A stretch of 15,127 bases of DNA from Methanocorpusculum sp. (lineage in GTDB: Archaea; Halobacteriota; Methanomicrobia; Methanomicrobiales; Methanocorpusculaceae): contig DALTWQ010000026.1 of NCBI GenBank assembly GCA_029987025.1, positions 1 to 15,127 on the forward strand, given 5' to 3'. Shown here one piece after another: positions 1 to 7,003 of the stretch (the stretch's first letter is position 1; each line of letters opens with the position of its first letter). A program made the position numbers and the translations under genes. The notes beneath the pieces are model-generated. The model had not been told where the DNA came from. It saw only the letters and a list, made by a program, of their open reading frames with translations, and made no database searches.

Positions 1-1
1 G

Positions 2-376
2 TACATGTCCTCCTTTGCAGAATCGATATCTGATGCTGCATGTTCCATCGCTGACGTAGTTCTGCGGGAAATCGAGGTTCCGCCGATTATCAAACGCATT
101 GTACGTGAATCTGACGAGATTATTACCTGGGTTGCTGTTGAAAAATCATCAGCACTCGACGGCAAGACACTCGCAGAGTCACGTGTCGGTTCTGTCACGG
201 GAATGGTTATATTTGCGTTAAAGCATGAAAACCGCTGGGTGTACCGCCCGGGAAGAAATTACTGTCTGCACGCCGGAGATCTTTTAGTATCCCGCGGAAG
301 ACGTGACGGTGAAGAAAAACTCTATGGTCTCTGCGGTGCAGATACCGATGAGATTGAAGATTTTGAAGAAGAATAA
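2..376 (+). CDS. PhoU/TrkA-C (RCK_C) domain protein, C-terminal part only
   Basis: The reading frame is open to the left edge, so this is the 3' part of a longer gene; the Met codon at 5 is probably internal. The first ~25 visible residues (AESISDAACSIADVVLREIE) look like the last helix of a PhoU-like four-helix bundle. The rest is a typical RCK_C (TrkA-C) fold: a strand with ITWVAVEKSSALDGKTLAE, then TGMVIFAL, then the RPGRNYCLHAGDLLVSRG pattern that closes such domains. The tail is acidic (DTDEIEDFEEE). PhoU plus TrkA-C proteins are widespread in methanogens and are thought to regulate ion (K+) transport. RCK_C domains bind small ligands, in some bacterial proteins c-di-AMP, but no ligand can be read from this sequence. 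The stop is 13 bases before the next gene, so the two are likely co-transcribed. Confidence 0.8.
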   Translation, partial: YMSSFAESISDAACSIADVVLREIEVPPIIKRIVRESDEIITWVAVEKSSALDGKTLAESRVGSVTGMVIFALKHENRWVYRPGRNYCLHAGDLLVSRGRRDGEEKLYGLCGADTDEIEDFEEE

Positions 377-389
377 CGAGGAGTAAATA

Positions 390-2219
390 ATGAGTGAAAA
401 AGTATATCGGTTAGGGCCCGGATGCACCGTCGATGATGTTGCAGAAGGCCGCATGTACCTCGGAAAAGTCCAGGGTTTTGCCACCTTCGGTATGTTTGTC
501 CAGTTAAACGACAAGACAAAAGGACTTCTGCACAAAAGCAATATCAAAACAGAACGCAAAGAACGCGATGACATCATTGTTCTGGTAAATCAGATTCGTC
601 CGAACGGCAACCTCGACTTACGCGAGGTAACACCTGCAGGCGACTATGAGACAGAACTTGTCGCCAAAAAACTTGTCTTAACAAAACTGTCGGATCTTCT
701 CAATAAAGTAGGACGCAATGTCACTATCGAGGCCGAGGTTGTACAGATTAAGCAGACCTCGGGCCCTACCATTTTTACCATCTGCGATGAGTCCGGAACA
801 GAAGATGCAGCGGCTTTCACCGAAGCAGGTGTTCGTTCATATCCTGAAGTCCAGTTAGGGGATATTGTCCGCGTACACGGCGAATCCAACAAACGCAACA
901 ATCAGGTGCAGATTGAAGTTGACAGTATGTCTGTCCTCAAAGGCGATGAGTCAGACACAGTTCGTGCCCGTATTTCAGCAGCACTTGAAGCACGTGCCGA
1001 GCCGCCGGAAATTGAGCCGCTGATTGATTCAGAGATTCTCCGTGCTCTCTGGCCTGAGATGAGAAAATTCGCAAAGATTGTACGCCGTGCAGTCTTAACC
1101 CAGCAGCCGATTATTCTGCGTCACCATGCAGATGCTGACGGCATCTGTGCAGCAGTCTCGGTCGAAACCGCGGTTCTGAAGTTTATCAGAGCAAACGGCG
1201 GTGACCCGGACCTGGACAATTTCCTCTTCCGCAGAAACCCGTCAAAGGCTCCGTTCTATGAGATTGAGGATGTCACCCGCGACCTTGATATGCTCTTAAA
1301 AGACAACGCACGCTTCGGTCAGAAGTATCCGCTGATTCTTTTAATGGATAACGGCTCAACCGAAGAGGACATGCCGTCATACAAGATGACAGATGTCTAC
1401 GGCATTGATGTAATTGTCGCAGACCACCATCACCCGGATGATACCATTGACAAATATCTGTTAGCCCACGTAAACCCGTACCATGTCGGCGGCGATTTCG
1501 GTGTCACTGCCGGTATGCTTGGAACAGAACTTGCCCGCTTAATTTCTCCGGAAGTTGAAAACCAGATTCTGCACTTCCCGGCCGTTGCAGGTGTGGCTGA
1601 CAGAAGTGAAGCGCCTGAACTTCAGGCGTATATGAATCTCATTGAAGGAAGATACACCGCTGACGAATGCCGCGATATGGCTCTTGCTCTCGACTATGAG
1701 CAGTACTGGCTCAGATTCATGGACGGTCGCGAGATTGTAAAAGACATCTTAAACTTAAACGGCAGGCCTGAGCTTCACCAGCGTCTGGTAAAGCTTCTGG
1801 TAACCGAAGCAAACGCAGCACTTGAAGACCAGATTACAACCATGATGCCGCATGTAAAAGAGCAGGATTTATCCTCCGGTGCAAAACTGTTCCTCGCGGA
1901 TGTCGAGATGTTTGCCCACCGCTTCACCTTCCCGCCGCCGGGCAAGTCTTCAGGCGAAGTACACGATCTGCTCTGCAGGAAGTATGCCGATGACCCGGTA
2001 GTAACCCTCGGTCTCGGCCCTGACTTTGCAGTTATCAGATCCCGCGGTGTGCAGATGAACATTCCGCAGATGGTACGAAGCATGCGTGATGAAATGCCGG
2101 GCGCAGGTATCTCAGGCGGAGGTCACCTTGTTGTCGGCAGTATCAAGTTTGTCGAAGGAATGCGTTCCGAGGTTATCTCACGTATGATTGAGAAGATTGC
2201 GGAATTCCCGGTTGACTGA
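390..2219 (+). CDS. Archaeal RecJ-like DHH/DHHA1 phosphoesterase with S1 and OB domains
   Basis: A 609-residue protein with an N-terminal S1-type RNA/DNA-binding domain (about residues 18-60, GKVQGFATFGMFVQL), an OB-fold domain (about 100-185), a DHH catalytic domain and a C-terminal DHHA1 domain. Metal-binding motifs are intact: HHADADG at 245-251, DNGS at 320-323, DHHH at 345-348, and the DHHA1 signature GISGGGH ending at His579. By family it should be a Mn2+-dependent nuclease or phosphodiesterase acting on single-stranded nucleic acid or short (di)nucleotides in the cytoplasm. It resembles the archaea-specific RecJ-like group, but I see no DnaJ-type zinc finger at the N-terminus, which many members of that group carry. 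The start has a GAGGAG Shine-Dalgarno at 378-383, and the gene follows the RCK_C gene closely, suggesting one operon. The exact substrate cannot be told from sequence. Confidence 0.88.
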   Translation: MSEKVYRLGPGCTVDDVAEGRMYLGKVQGFATFGMFVQLNDKTKGLLHKSNIKTERKERDDIIVLVNQIRPNGNLDLREVTPAGDYETELVAKKLVLTKLSDLLNKVGRNVTIEAEVVQIKQTSGPTIFTICDESGTEDAAAFTEAGVRSYPEVQLGDIVRVHGESNKRNNQVQIEVDSMSVLKGDESDTVRARISAALEARAEPPEIEPLIDSEILRALWPEMRKFAKIVRRAVLTQQPIILRHHADADGICAAVSVETAVLKFIRANGGDPDLDNFLFRRNPSKAPFYEIEDVTRDLDMLLKDNARFGQKYPLILLMDNGSTEEDMPSYKMTDVYGIDVIVADHHHPDDTIDKYLLAHVNPYHVGGDFGVTAGMLGTELARLISPEVENQILHFPAVAGVADRSEAPELQAYMNLIEGRYTADECRDMALALDYEQYWLRFMDGREIVKDILNLNGRPELHQRLVKLLVTEANAALEDQITTMMPHVKEQDLSSGAKLFLADVEMFAHRFTFPPPGKSSGEVHDLLCRKYADDPVVTLGLGPDFAVIRSRGVQMNIPQMVRSMRDEMPGAGISGGGHLVVGSIKFVEGMRSEVISRMIEKIAEFPVD

Positions 2220-2228
2220 TATTATCCA

Positions 2229-2253
2229 TACTTTTTTCCTGATTTTATTTTTC
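2229..2253 (+). terminator. T-tract terminator after the RecJ-like gene
   Basis: Runs of T (T6 at 2232-2237, TTTT at 2243-2246 and T5 at 2248-2252) lie 12-35 bases after the stop codon without a clear hairpin. Archaeal RNA polymerase commonly stops at such U-tracts. The next gene has its own TATA box just downstream, which supports transcript separation. Confidence 0.5.
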
Positions 2254-2263
2254 CCGTCCCGGT

Positions 2264-2275
2264 GATTATATATTC
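2264..2275 (+). promoter_or_regulatory. Archaeal TATA box for the membrane protein gene
   Basis: An ATTATATA-type box at about 2265-2272 lies some 65 bases before the ATG at 2336. A start of transcription near 2295-2300 would leave a ~35-40 base leader that carries the GGAGG Shine-Dalgarno at 2321-2325. Confidence 0.55.
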
Positions 2276-2335
2276 CCGAAAAACACATTATTCCCATATG
2301 ATACAACCTGCTTATAGACAGGAGGCGATGTTCTG

Positions 2336-3382
2336 ATGGATGAACATGCCTTAAACGAAGCCCGTAACTACGTAAGTGCTTCAGGCTTCCTTTTATTGGG
2401 AATAAACGCTGTTCTCTATCTGATTTTTATCATGTCTTCCTGGCTGACAGGCGTTCCATTTGCGGAATTGTTTGCCGGAATGAGCGATACTCTTCCTTTT
2501 ATCATGGGTATTGCCCTTCTTGTCGCAGCAACAGCTATGATAATTCTGCAGAAGCGGGATATGTTTGCCATATTCTTTGTAATGATGTCATTCTGGCAGC
2601 TGTTTATGGCATTCTCAAAAGTAAATATGTGGGATATAGTCATCTTTGCCTTCCTTCTTCTTATGGCACTGATAATTCTCACTTCAAAAGACAAACGCAA
2701 ATGGTTCCTGTTCCTGTTTCCGATGATTTTATTCATAAGCGGCGTACTGGTTATGTGCGGACTGATTAATCTGGCAGTCTATGGTATAATCTGCGGTATC
2801 CTTGCGCTTATTGCCCTCTACCTTGCCTTCTGCTGCGCCTCCGGAAAATTCAATCTTCCGGACTCTTCACTTTTCAAAGGGGATGAGAAATCCACCTTCA
2901 AAACATCCGGTTCAGCTCTGGGTTATCTGCTCTTTACGTTTATTACCGCAGGGTATGTAGCTTACTATATCTTCGGAAATGAAATTCTTCCGCTGGAAAA
3001 CCTCATAACAATGAAACTCCTCTGCGGGGTTCTGATGATGTATGTTGCCGTCATGCTCTTTGCTGTTGCAAAGATGCGGTTTACGCCGGTAATGTTTTTC
3101 CTTATTGGTGTGGCATGCCTTGCAACTATATACAGTACGGGACTCATGTTCATTGGAATTGCCGTATTCTATATTGTCTTAGGGCTTGTTGCCATACTCA
3201 GAAAGGACTCCAGAATTCTTCCGGGAATCATGCTCATTGTTTACGGATGTTCCTGCTTCTTCTCCGCACACGCAGGAATAAATGCACCGGCCGCATCTCT
3301 GGTTCTCAACGCTGTCCCCTGTGCGATTGCAATCTATCTGGCATTCGCAGTATATTCGCAGAAAAAACTGCCGCTGTTCTAA
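2336..3382 (+). CDS. Twelve-helix membrane protein, apparent tandem duplication of a YaaH-like six-helix unit
   Basis: A very hydrophobic 348-residue protein. I count about 12 membrane segments: near 16-34, 54-70, 75-93, 99-115, 123-142, 146-166, then 194-213, 225-245, 251-266, 268-286, 293-311 and 320-340. A polar linker at ~170-190 separates two halves with the same layout, and each half ends similarly (ALYLAFCCASGKFNLP at 160-175; AIYLAFAVYSQKKLPL at 332-347). The six-helix plan, with a short charged turn before helix 5, recalls the GPR1/FUN34/YaaH acetate transporter family (about 200 residues), but the usual NPAPLGL signature is missing, so this is a topology-level guess. The function could be transport of a small metabolite or something unrelated. 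The start is fixed by GGAGG at 2321-2325; the ATG at 2328 is followed directly by a stop in its frame. It appears to be a single-gene transcript. Confidence 0.75.
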   Translation: MDEHALNEARNYVSASGFLLLGINAVLYLIFIMSSWLTGVPFAELFAGMSDTLPFIMGIALLVAATAMIILQKRDMFAIFFVMMSFWQLFMAFSKVNMWDIVIFAFLLLMALIILTSKDKRKWFLFLFPMILFISGVLVMCGLINLAVYGIICGILALIALYLAFCCASGKFNLPDSSLFKGDEKSTFKTSGSALGYLLFTFITAGYVAYYIFGNEILPLENLITMKLLCGVLMMYVAVMLFAVAKMRFTPVMFFLIGVACLATIYSTGLMFIGIAVFYIVLGLVAILRKDSRILPGIMLIVYGCSCFFSAHAGINAPAASLVLNAVPCAIAIYLAFAVYSQKKLPLF

Positions 3383-3415
3383 AGCCGCTGACCTGCGCCG
3401 GCGATACAGAACATC

Positions 3416-3431
3416 TTTTTTACTCCCTTTT
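3416..3431 (+). terminator. T-tract terminator after the membrane protein gene
   Basis: T6 at 3416-3421 followed by TTTT at 3428-3431, 34 bases after the stop. Only a weak 4-bp GCCG/CGGC pairing (3384-3387 with 3399-3402) precedes it, so this is an archaeal U-tract site rather than a classical hairpin terminator. Confidence 0.45.
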
Positions 3432-3639
3432 GTAATCGTTCGCCATTTTCCGTGGTGATTTTAAAAAGTGAGGGTTCAATTTATGTGTTGCAATACTTTG
3501 TCATTTACCATTCGTCAACATGCTCGTTTATTTGCCGAAAATTCTGCGCGGATGAAGAAAATCTGCAGGTTAAATCCGCACTGCATATCAAGATGACCTC
3601 ACATATACCTTGGTTTTGCCCTAACTTACGTGATTTAAG

Positions 3640-3660
3640 GAATATATTTATATATGAATA
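3640..3660 (+). promoter_or_regulatory. Strong archaeal TATA box for the winged-helix gene
   Basis: TTTATATA at 3647-3654 matches the archaeal box A consensus and sits in a stretch of only A and T. Transcription should start near 3675-3678, which gives a very short leader containing the GAGGT ribosome site at 3677-3681 and the ATG at 3690. Confidence 0.65.
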
Positions 3661-3689
3661 AATATAATATTTACATGAGGTAAGTCAAA

Positions 3690-3968
3690 ATGACCGGACT
3701 CAAACAATCCTTAATTGAAAAATCAAACGAGACTCAGTCGAAAATTCTCGGATACCTCAAAGCAGGTATTGCCAAAGGCAGCAGATTCTTCAAGGCGAAA
3801 TATATCGCAGAGGATTTAGGCCTGACCTCTAAAGAGGTTGGAACAAACCTTGCAATCCTCTCTGAAATCTGCGACGAACTTGAAATCTCCCGCTGGAGCT
3901 ATTCGAACAGCACAACCTGGAGAGTAACGCAGAAAGCAGGCGGGGCAGTCCCGGTATCGGATTTCTGA
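3690..3968 (+). CDS. Small archaeal winged-helix DNA-binding protein, DUF7123-like
   Basis: A 92-residue basic protein. Residues ~13-80 fit a winged helix: a first helix (ETQSKILGYLKAG), the segment SRFFKAKYIAEDLGLTSKEV with a clear helix-turn-helix rhythm, then VGTNLAILSE and a short wing ending in WSYSNSTTWRVT. From memory this pattern (FK.K.IA..LGL..KEVGTN ... W.YS.STTW.VT) is that of the archaeal DUF7123 family, common in haloarchaea and methanogens and of unknown target. It probably binds DNA as a chromatin-associated or regulatory factor, with no partner visible. It is a single-gene transcript with a strong promoter, a GAGGT site 8 bases before the ATG, and an unusually long 3' untranslated region that ends in a perfect hairpin terminator, which suggests an abundant, cleanly bounded mRNA. 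Confidence 0.8.
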   Translation: MTGLKQSLIEKSNETQSKILGYLKAGIAKGSRFFKAKYIAEDLGLTSKEVGTNLAILSEICDELEISRWSYSNSTTWRVTQKAGGAVPVSDF

Positions 3969-4114
3969 ATCACCAGCTAAAAACCACGTCATACACACCA
4001 CACACCAGAACCACACAACCAACCCGAAATCTTCAGATACATATCAGAAATCACTACACACCAGACATGGACGCATACCAGGCGTCGTGACATACATCCC
4101 CTCCGAAAAATACG
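3969..4114 (+). other. C/A-rich, G-poor 3' untranslated stretch
   Basis: About 146 bases between the winged-helix stop codon and the terminator hairpin. It is strongly strand-biased: C and A dominate and G is close to 9% over 3969-4080. It holds a 10-base direct repeat (ACACACCAGA at 4000-4009 and 4056-4065) and a short hairpin GACGC/GCGTC (4070-4074 with 4082-4086, 7-base loop). No coding frame is credible. It may be a 3' UTR or include a 3'-derived small RNA. Confidence 0.5.
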
Positions 4115-4145
4115 TCTGCAGGAGTTTTCCTGCAGATTTTTTTTT
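4115..4145 (+). terminator. Perfect hairpin plus T9 terminator
   Basis: TCTGCAGGA (4115-4123) pairs perfectly with TCCTGCAGA (4128-4136) across a GTTT loop, followed at once by nine T (4137-4145). It is indistinguishable from a bacterial intrinsic terminator and insulates the kor operon from the winged-helix gene. Confidence 0.9.
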
Positions 4146-4234
4146 ACGGTTTTTTGAACTGAATTATGCAGAGATTCTCACTCTCTGACGAGGTATTGCT
4201 GCAGTTTTTTCATGCATTGAAGAAAATGCTTTTT

Positions 4235-4257
4235 ACTATAATAAACCATATATATTA
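4235..4257 (+). promoter_or_regulatory. Promoter of the kor-suc-dacZ operon
   Basis: Two overlapping candidate TATA boxes: ACTATAATAA at about 4235-4244 and CATATATA at 4247-4254. With the usual ~25-base offset, transcription would begin at about 4265-4276, at or within a few bases of the korD ATG at 4271. No Shine-Dalgarno precedes that ATG, so the operon mRNA is probably leaderless. Confidence 0.6.
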
Positions 4258-4270
4258 CATAGTATTAATA

Positions 4271-4543
4271 ATGCGACTCGTAATCAATGAACTCCGATGC
4301 AAAGGCTGCTTCCTTTGTACCTTAGTCTGCCCCTACAAAATCTTTACCGAAGGCAGTAAACCCGGTGTCCGCGGGTATGTCCTTCCGATACTTGACAGAC
4401 CGGAGCGCTGCACCAATGTCCGCCTGCAGAAGCTGCACAAACGTACCCTTTGCGGCATGTGCCAGACTATCTGTCCGGACCAGGCAATCTCATGGGTTGA
4501 TGAGAAACCGCTCGAAGAATCCAAAGTGGTGATTGAATACTGA
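4271..4543 (+). CDS. korD: 2-oxoglutarate:ferredoxin oxidoreductase, delta (ferredoxin-like) subunit
   Basis: A 90-residue iron-sulfur protein that passes electrons between ferredoxin and the KorAB catalytic core. The first [4Fe-4S] motif is complete (Cys10, 13, 16 and 20 in CKGCFLCTLVCP). The second is unusual: Cys47, then a 13-residue basic insert, then Cys61, 64 and 68 (CGMCQTICP) instead of the standard CxxCxxCxxxCP. I chose the ATG at 4271 because the protein then begins with MRLVINELRCKGC, the normal KorD beginning. The frame stays open back to an ATG at 4166, but the extra 35 residues would be hydrophobic and would run through the promoter. There is no ribosome site, so initiation is likely leaderless. 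The stop shares one base with the korA start. The set of four following subunits makes the assignment firm. Confidence 0.9.
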   Translation: MRLVINELRCKGCFLCTLVCPYKIFTEGSKPGVRGYVLPILDRPERCTNVRLQKLHKRTLCGMCQTICPDQAISWVDEKPLEESKVVIEY

Positions 4544-5679
4544 TGAAACGTGAATTCTATAATGGAAATACCGCCTGTGCCGAAGGTGCTCTTGCTGCCG
4601 GCTGCAGATTCTTTGCAGGATATCCTATTACTCCTTCTACAGAAGTAGCCGAGCGTATGGCGCTTCGCCTTCCGAAAGTAGGCGGAACCTTCATCCAGAT
4701 GGAGGATGAACTTGGCAGTATGGCAGCTGTCGTGGGCGGTGCATGGGCAGGTGCACGCTCAATGACAGCAACATCCGGCCCCGGATTTTCTCTGATGCAG
4801 GAAAATATCGGATACGCGGTAATGACTGAAACCCCCTGTGTTGTGGTAAATGTTCAGCGCGGAGGACCATCCACCGGACAGCCGACAAAAGCCGCCCAGG
4901 GAGATATGCTTCAGGCCCGCTACGGCTCGCACGGCGACTACAGTGTGATTGCCTTATCGCCTTCATCCGTTCAGGAGATGTTTGATTTAACCGTTAAAGC
5001 GTTCAATCTTGCAGATAGATTCAGAACGCCGGTTTTCCTGATGGCAGATGAAACGATTGGACATATGCGGGAAAAAATAGAGATACCGGACAGCGTTGAA
5101 ATTGTACTCCGCCGTGAGTTAAGCACCGGAGAAGAGCCGTGCGCCGCTGACGAGTCAGGCGTTCCCGGCTTTGCAACCTTCGGATGCGGACATAATGTGC
5201 ATATAACCGGATTAACCCACAACGAAAAAGGATATCCGTCAACTGATTCACCGGAGGTTCACGAGGCATTAGTCAGACGCCAGGTTGATAAAATCGAAAA
5301 GCACCGTAAGGAAATCGAGGATGTCGATATCGTAAACCCGGATGCGGAAATTGTCTTTGTTTCCTACGGAGCACCGACGCGTGCAGTACGCCAGCTCAAT
5401 TACGAAGAGGAAAACCGGTTCGGCCACCTAAATATCAGATCAGTCTGGCCGTTCCCCGACGATGCATTAACCGCATTTTCGAATGCGAAAGTCTTCATCA
5501 TCCCTGAGATGAACTTAGGTCAGATTGCAAAAGAGGTCAGACAGTACACAAATACTCCTATAATTATCGTGCCGAAATTAGGCGGAGCACTGCATACCCC
5601 TGCCGAACTCAGGAAAGCAGTTGCCGCTGTTCCTGATGTTATCAAATCCGGAAAACCGGTCTCAGAGGTGCGCTTATGA
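4543..5679 (+). CDS. korA: 2-oxoglutarate:ferredoxin oxidoreductase, alpha subunit
   Basis: A 378-residue subunit with the pyrimidine-binding and transketolase C-like domains of 2-oxoacid:ferredoxin oxidoreductases. Signatures are GNTACAEGALAAG at 8-20, GYPITPSTE at 26-34, TATSGPGFSLM at 75-85 and QRGGPSTGQPTK at 105-116, the last being the substrate/CoA-facing loop. The C-terminal part (about 260-378) is the domain II Rossmann-like fold. With KorB it binds thiamine diphosphate and interconverts 2-oxoglutarate + CoA with succinyl-CoA + CO2. The start overlaps the korD stop by one base and has GGTGAT at 4527-4532 as its ribosome site. The neighbouring sucCD genes favour 2-oxoglutarate rather than pyruvate or branched-chain acids as the substrate. 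Confidence 0.95.
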   Translation: MKREFYNGNTACAEGALAAGCRFFAGYPITPSTEVAERMALRLPKVGGTFIQMEDELGSMAAVVGGAWAGARSMTATSGPGFSLMQENIGYAVMTETPCVVVNVQRGGPSTGQPTKAAQGDMLQARYGSHGDYSVIALSPSSVQEMFDLTVKAFNLADRFRTPVFLMADETIGHMREKIEIPDSVEIVLRRELSTGEEPCAADESGVPGFATFGCGHNVHITGLTHNEKGYPSTDSPEVHEALVRRQVDKIEKHRKEIEDVDIVNPDAEIVFVSYGAPTRAVRQLNYEEENRFGHLNIRSVWPFPDDALTAFSNAKVFIIPEMNLGQIAKEVRQYTNTPIIIVPKLGGALHTPAELRKAVAAVPDVIKSGKPVSEVRL

Positions 5680-6473
5680 CATTAGAAGACTGGTACCGCC
5701 AGGACAGACTTCCGCACATCTACTGTGCCGGATGCGGAAACGGTACGATTATCAACTGTACGCTCCGTGCCGCTGATGCGCTTGGATACACGCTTAAAAA
5801 CACCACATTCGTCTCCGGAATCGGCTGTTCCTCACGTGCAGGAGGCTATACTGCAGCAGATTCGCTCCACACAACCCATGGCCGTGCTCTTGCGTTTGCA
5901 ACCGGCGTAAAACTGGTAAAGCCCGAGCAGCATGTGATTGTCTTTACCGGCGACGGCGACTGCTCGGCAATAGGTGGAAATCATTTCATCCACGCCTGCA
6001 GAAGAAATATCGACTTAACTGTCATCTGCATCAACAACAATATCTATGGAATGACCGGCGGTCAGGGAAGCCCCTGTACGCCGAAAGGAGCCATTACGAC
6101 AACAACACCGTACGGAATGCAGGAACAGCCGTTTGATTTGTGCAGTCTTGCAATCGCCGCAGGTGCAAACTATGTCGCACGCTGGACCTCATACCACGTA
6201 AAGCAGCTCATCAGCGCAATTCAGACTGGTCTTGAAACCCCGGGACTTTCATTCATCGAAGTCTATGCCCAGTGTCCCACGGCATTCGGTGCGAAGAACA
6301 AGATGAAACTTGCATCGCAGATGATTGACAACATGCGCGGGCATGCTGTTCTGAAAACAAAAGCGGACGCAGATGCCGCGGCAGGAATTCCTCTTGCTCC
6401 GGGCAAGTTTGTTGTCGGCGAGTTTGTACGGCGCAATAACCCGGCACTCGGTGTTTTAGAGGTGAAGCAATGA
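5676..6473 (+). CDS. korB: 2-oxoglutarate:ferredoxin oxidoreductase, beta (thiamine diphosphate) subunit
   Basis: A 265-residue catalytic subunit. The ThDP/Mg2+ site is plain: GDGD at 92-95, completed by the INNNIYGMTGGQ loop at 119-130. Cysteines placed to hold the proximal [4Fe-4S] cluster are Cys17 and Cys20 (CAGC), Cys51 (GIGCS) and Cys200 (YAQCP). The N-terminus is short (RLPHIYCAGCGNG), as in archaeal KorB. The start overlaps the korA stop in ATGA and follows GAGGTG at 5665-5670 by 5 bases. All active-site elements I can check are present, so the enzyme should be functional. In this order of methanogens the direction in the cell is reductive, making 2-oxoglutarate from succinyl-CoA. Confidence 0.95.
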   Translation: MTLEDWYRQDRLPHIYCAGCGNGTIINCTLRAADALGYTLKNTTFVSGIGCSSRAGGYTAADSLHTTHGRALAFATGVKLVKPEQHVIVFTGDGDCSAIGGNHFIHACRRNIDLTVICINNNIYGMTGGQGSPCTPKGAITTTTPYGMQEQPFDLCSLAIAAGANYVARWTSYHVKQLISAIQTGLETPGLSFIEVYAQCPTAFGAKNKMKLASQMIDNMRGHAVLKTKADADAAAGIPLAPGKFVVGEFVRRNNPALGVLEVKQ

Positions 6474-7003
6474 GACGCGAGATTCGTTTCTCTGGTCTCG
6501 GCGGTCAGGGTATCATCACCGCTGCGGTTATCTTAGGCCGTGCAGCAGCACTCTATACAGATAACTATGTAGTACAGGAGCAGAGTTACGGTCCGGAAGC
6601 CCGCGGCGGTGCATCTGCATCTGCGGTTATCATCTCGGATGAACCGATTCACTACCCGAAGGTCATGAATCCGAAGATTTACGTCATCATGTCTGAGGCG
6701 GCGTTCCAGAAGTATGGAAAGGACGCGCCCGAAGATGCGGTAATGCTCATTGATCCCGGATATGTGAGAAGCAGACCGTCCTGCCGCTGTATTGAAGTAC
6801 CTGCCACAGCAGAAGCAAAAGCACAGCTTGGAAAGCCGGTTTTTGCAAACGTGGTTATGCTCGGCGGCCTTTTAGAAGCCGCGGACGTCATATCCTACGA
6901 AGCGCTTGAAGCCGCAGTCCTTGACAGCGTACCGAAAGGAACCGAAGAGAAGAACAAGAAAGCCCTTGCCATTGGAAGAGAAGTTGTGAGGAAACAGCTA
7001 TGA
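6470..7003 (+). CDS. korC: 2-oxoglutarate:ferredoxin oxidoreductase, gamma subunit
   Basis: A 177-residue subunit of the POR gamma family. It has the family's glycine-rich start SGLGGQGIITAAVILGRAA (8-26) and the QEQSYGPEARGGASASAVI segment (about 37-55), the CoA- and interface-forming parts of these enzymes. Length is normal for the family (about 175-185). The ATGA overlap with korB and GAGGTGA just upstream indicate translational coupling and balanced subunit synthesis. Gene order D-A-B-C matches the archaeal kor clusters I know. Confidence 0.95.
   Translation: MRREIRFSGLGGQGIITAAVILGRAAALYTDNYVVQEQSYGPEARGGASASAVIISDEPIHYPKVMNPKIYVIMSEAAFQKYGKDAPEDAVMLIDPGYVRSRPSCRCIEVPATAEAKAQLGKPVFANVVMLGGLLEAADVISYEALEAAVLDSVPKGTEEKNKKALAIGREVVRKQL

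Larger units (their letters stand above)
3383..3689 (+). other. Gap of 307 bases: terminator, AT-rich stretch, promoter
   Basis: No convincing gene is seen. The left part has T-runs at 3416-3421 and 3428-3431, a likely terminator for the membrane protein. In the middle there is a 6-bp inverted repeat, GCGGAT (3548-3553) with ATCCGC (3574-3579), around a 20-base loop; it is too weak to call an RNA. The right end is the promoter of the next gene. A 69-codon open frame at 3452-3661 has no ribosome site and an atypical composition. Confidence 0.55.

Noticed and set aside
3548..3579. Structured RNA in the gap before the winged-helix gene
   Set aside because: Only a single 6-bp stem with a 20-base loop, with no known RNA signature and no flanking promoter/terminator pair.
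3452..3661. Open frame of 69 codons between the membrane protein and winged-helix genes
   Set aside because: No ribosome site, unusual composition rich in Cys, Phe and Tyr, and it runs into the promoter of the next gene.
4166..4270. Longer korD start at the upstream ATG (4166)
   Set aside because: It would add a hydrophobic extension not found in KorD and would translate through both TATA boxes.
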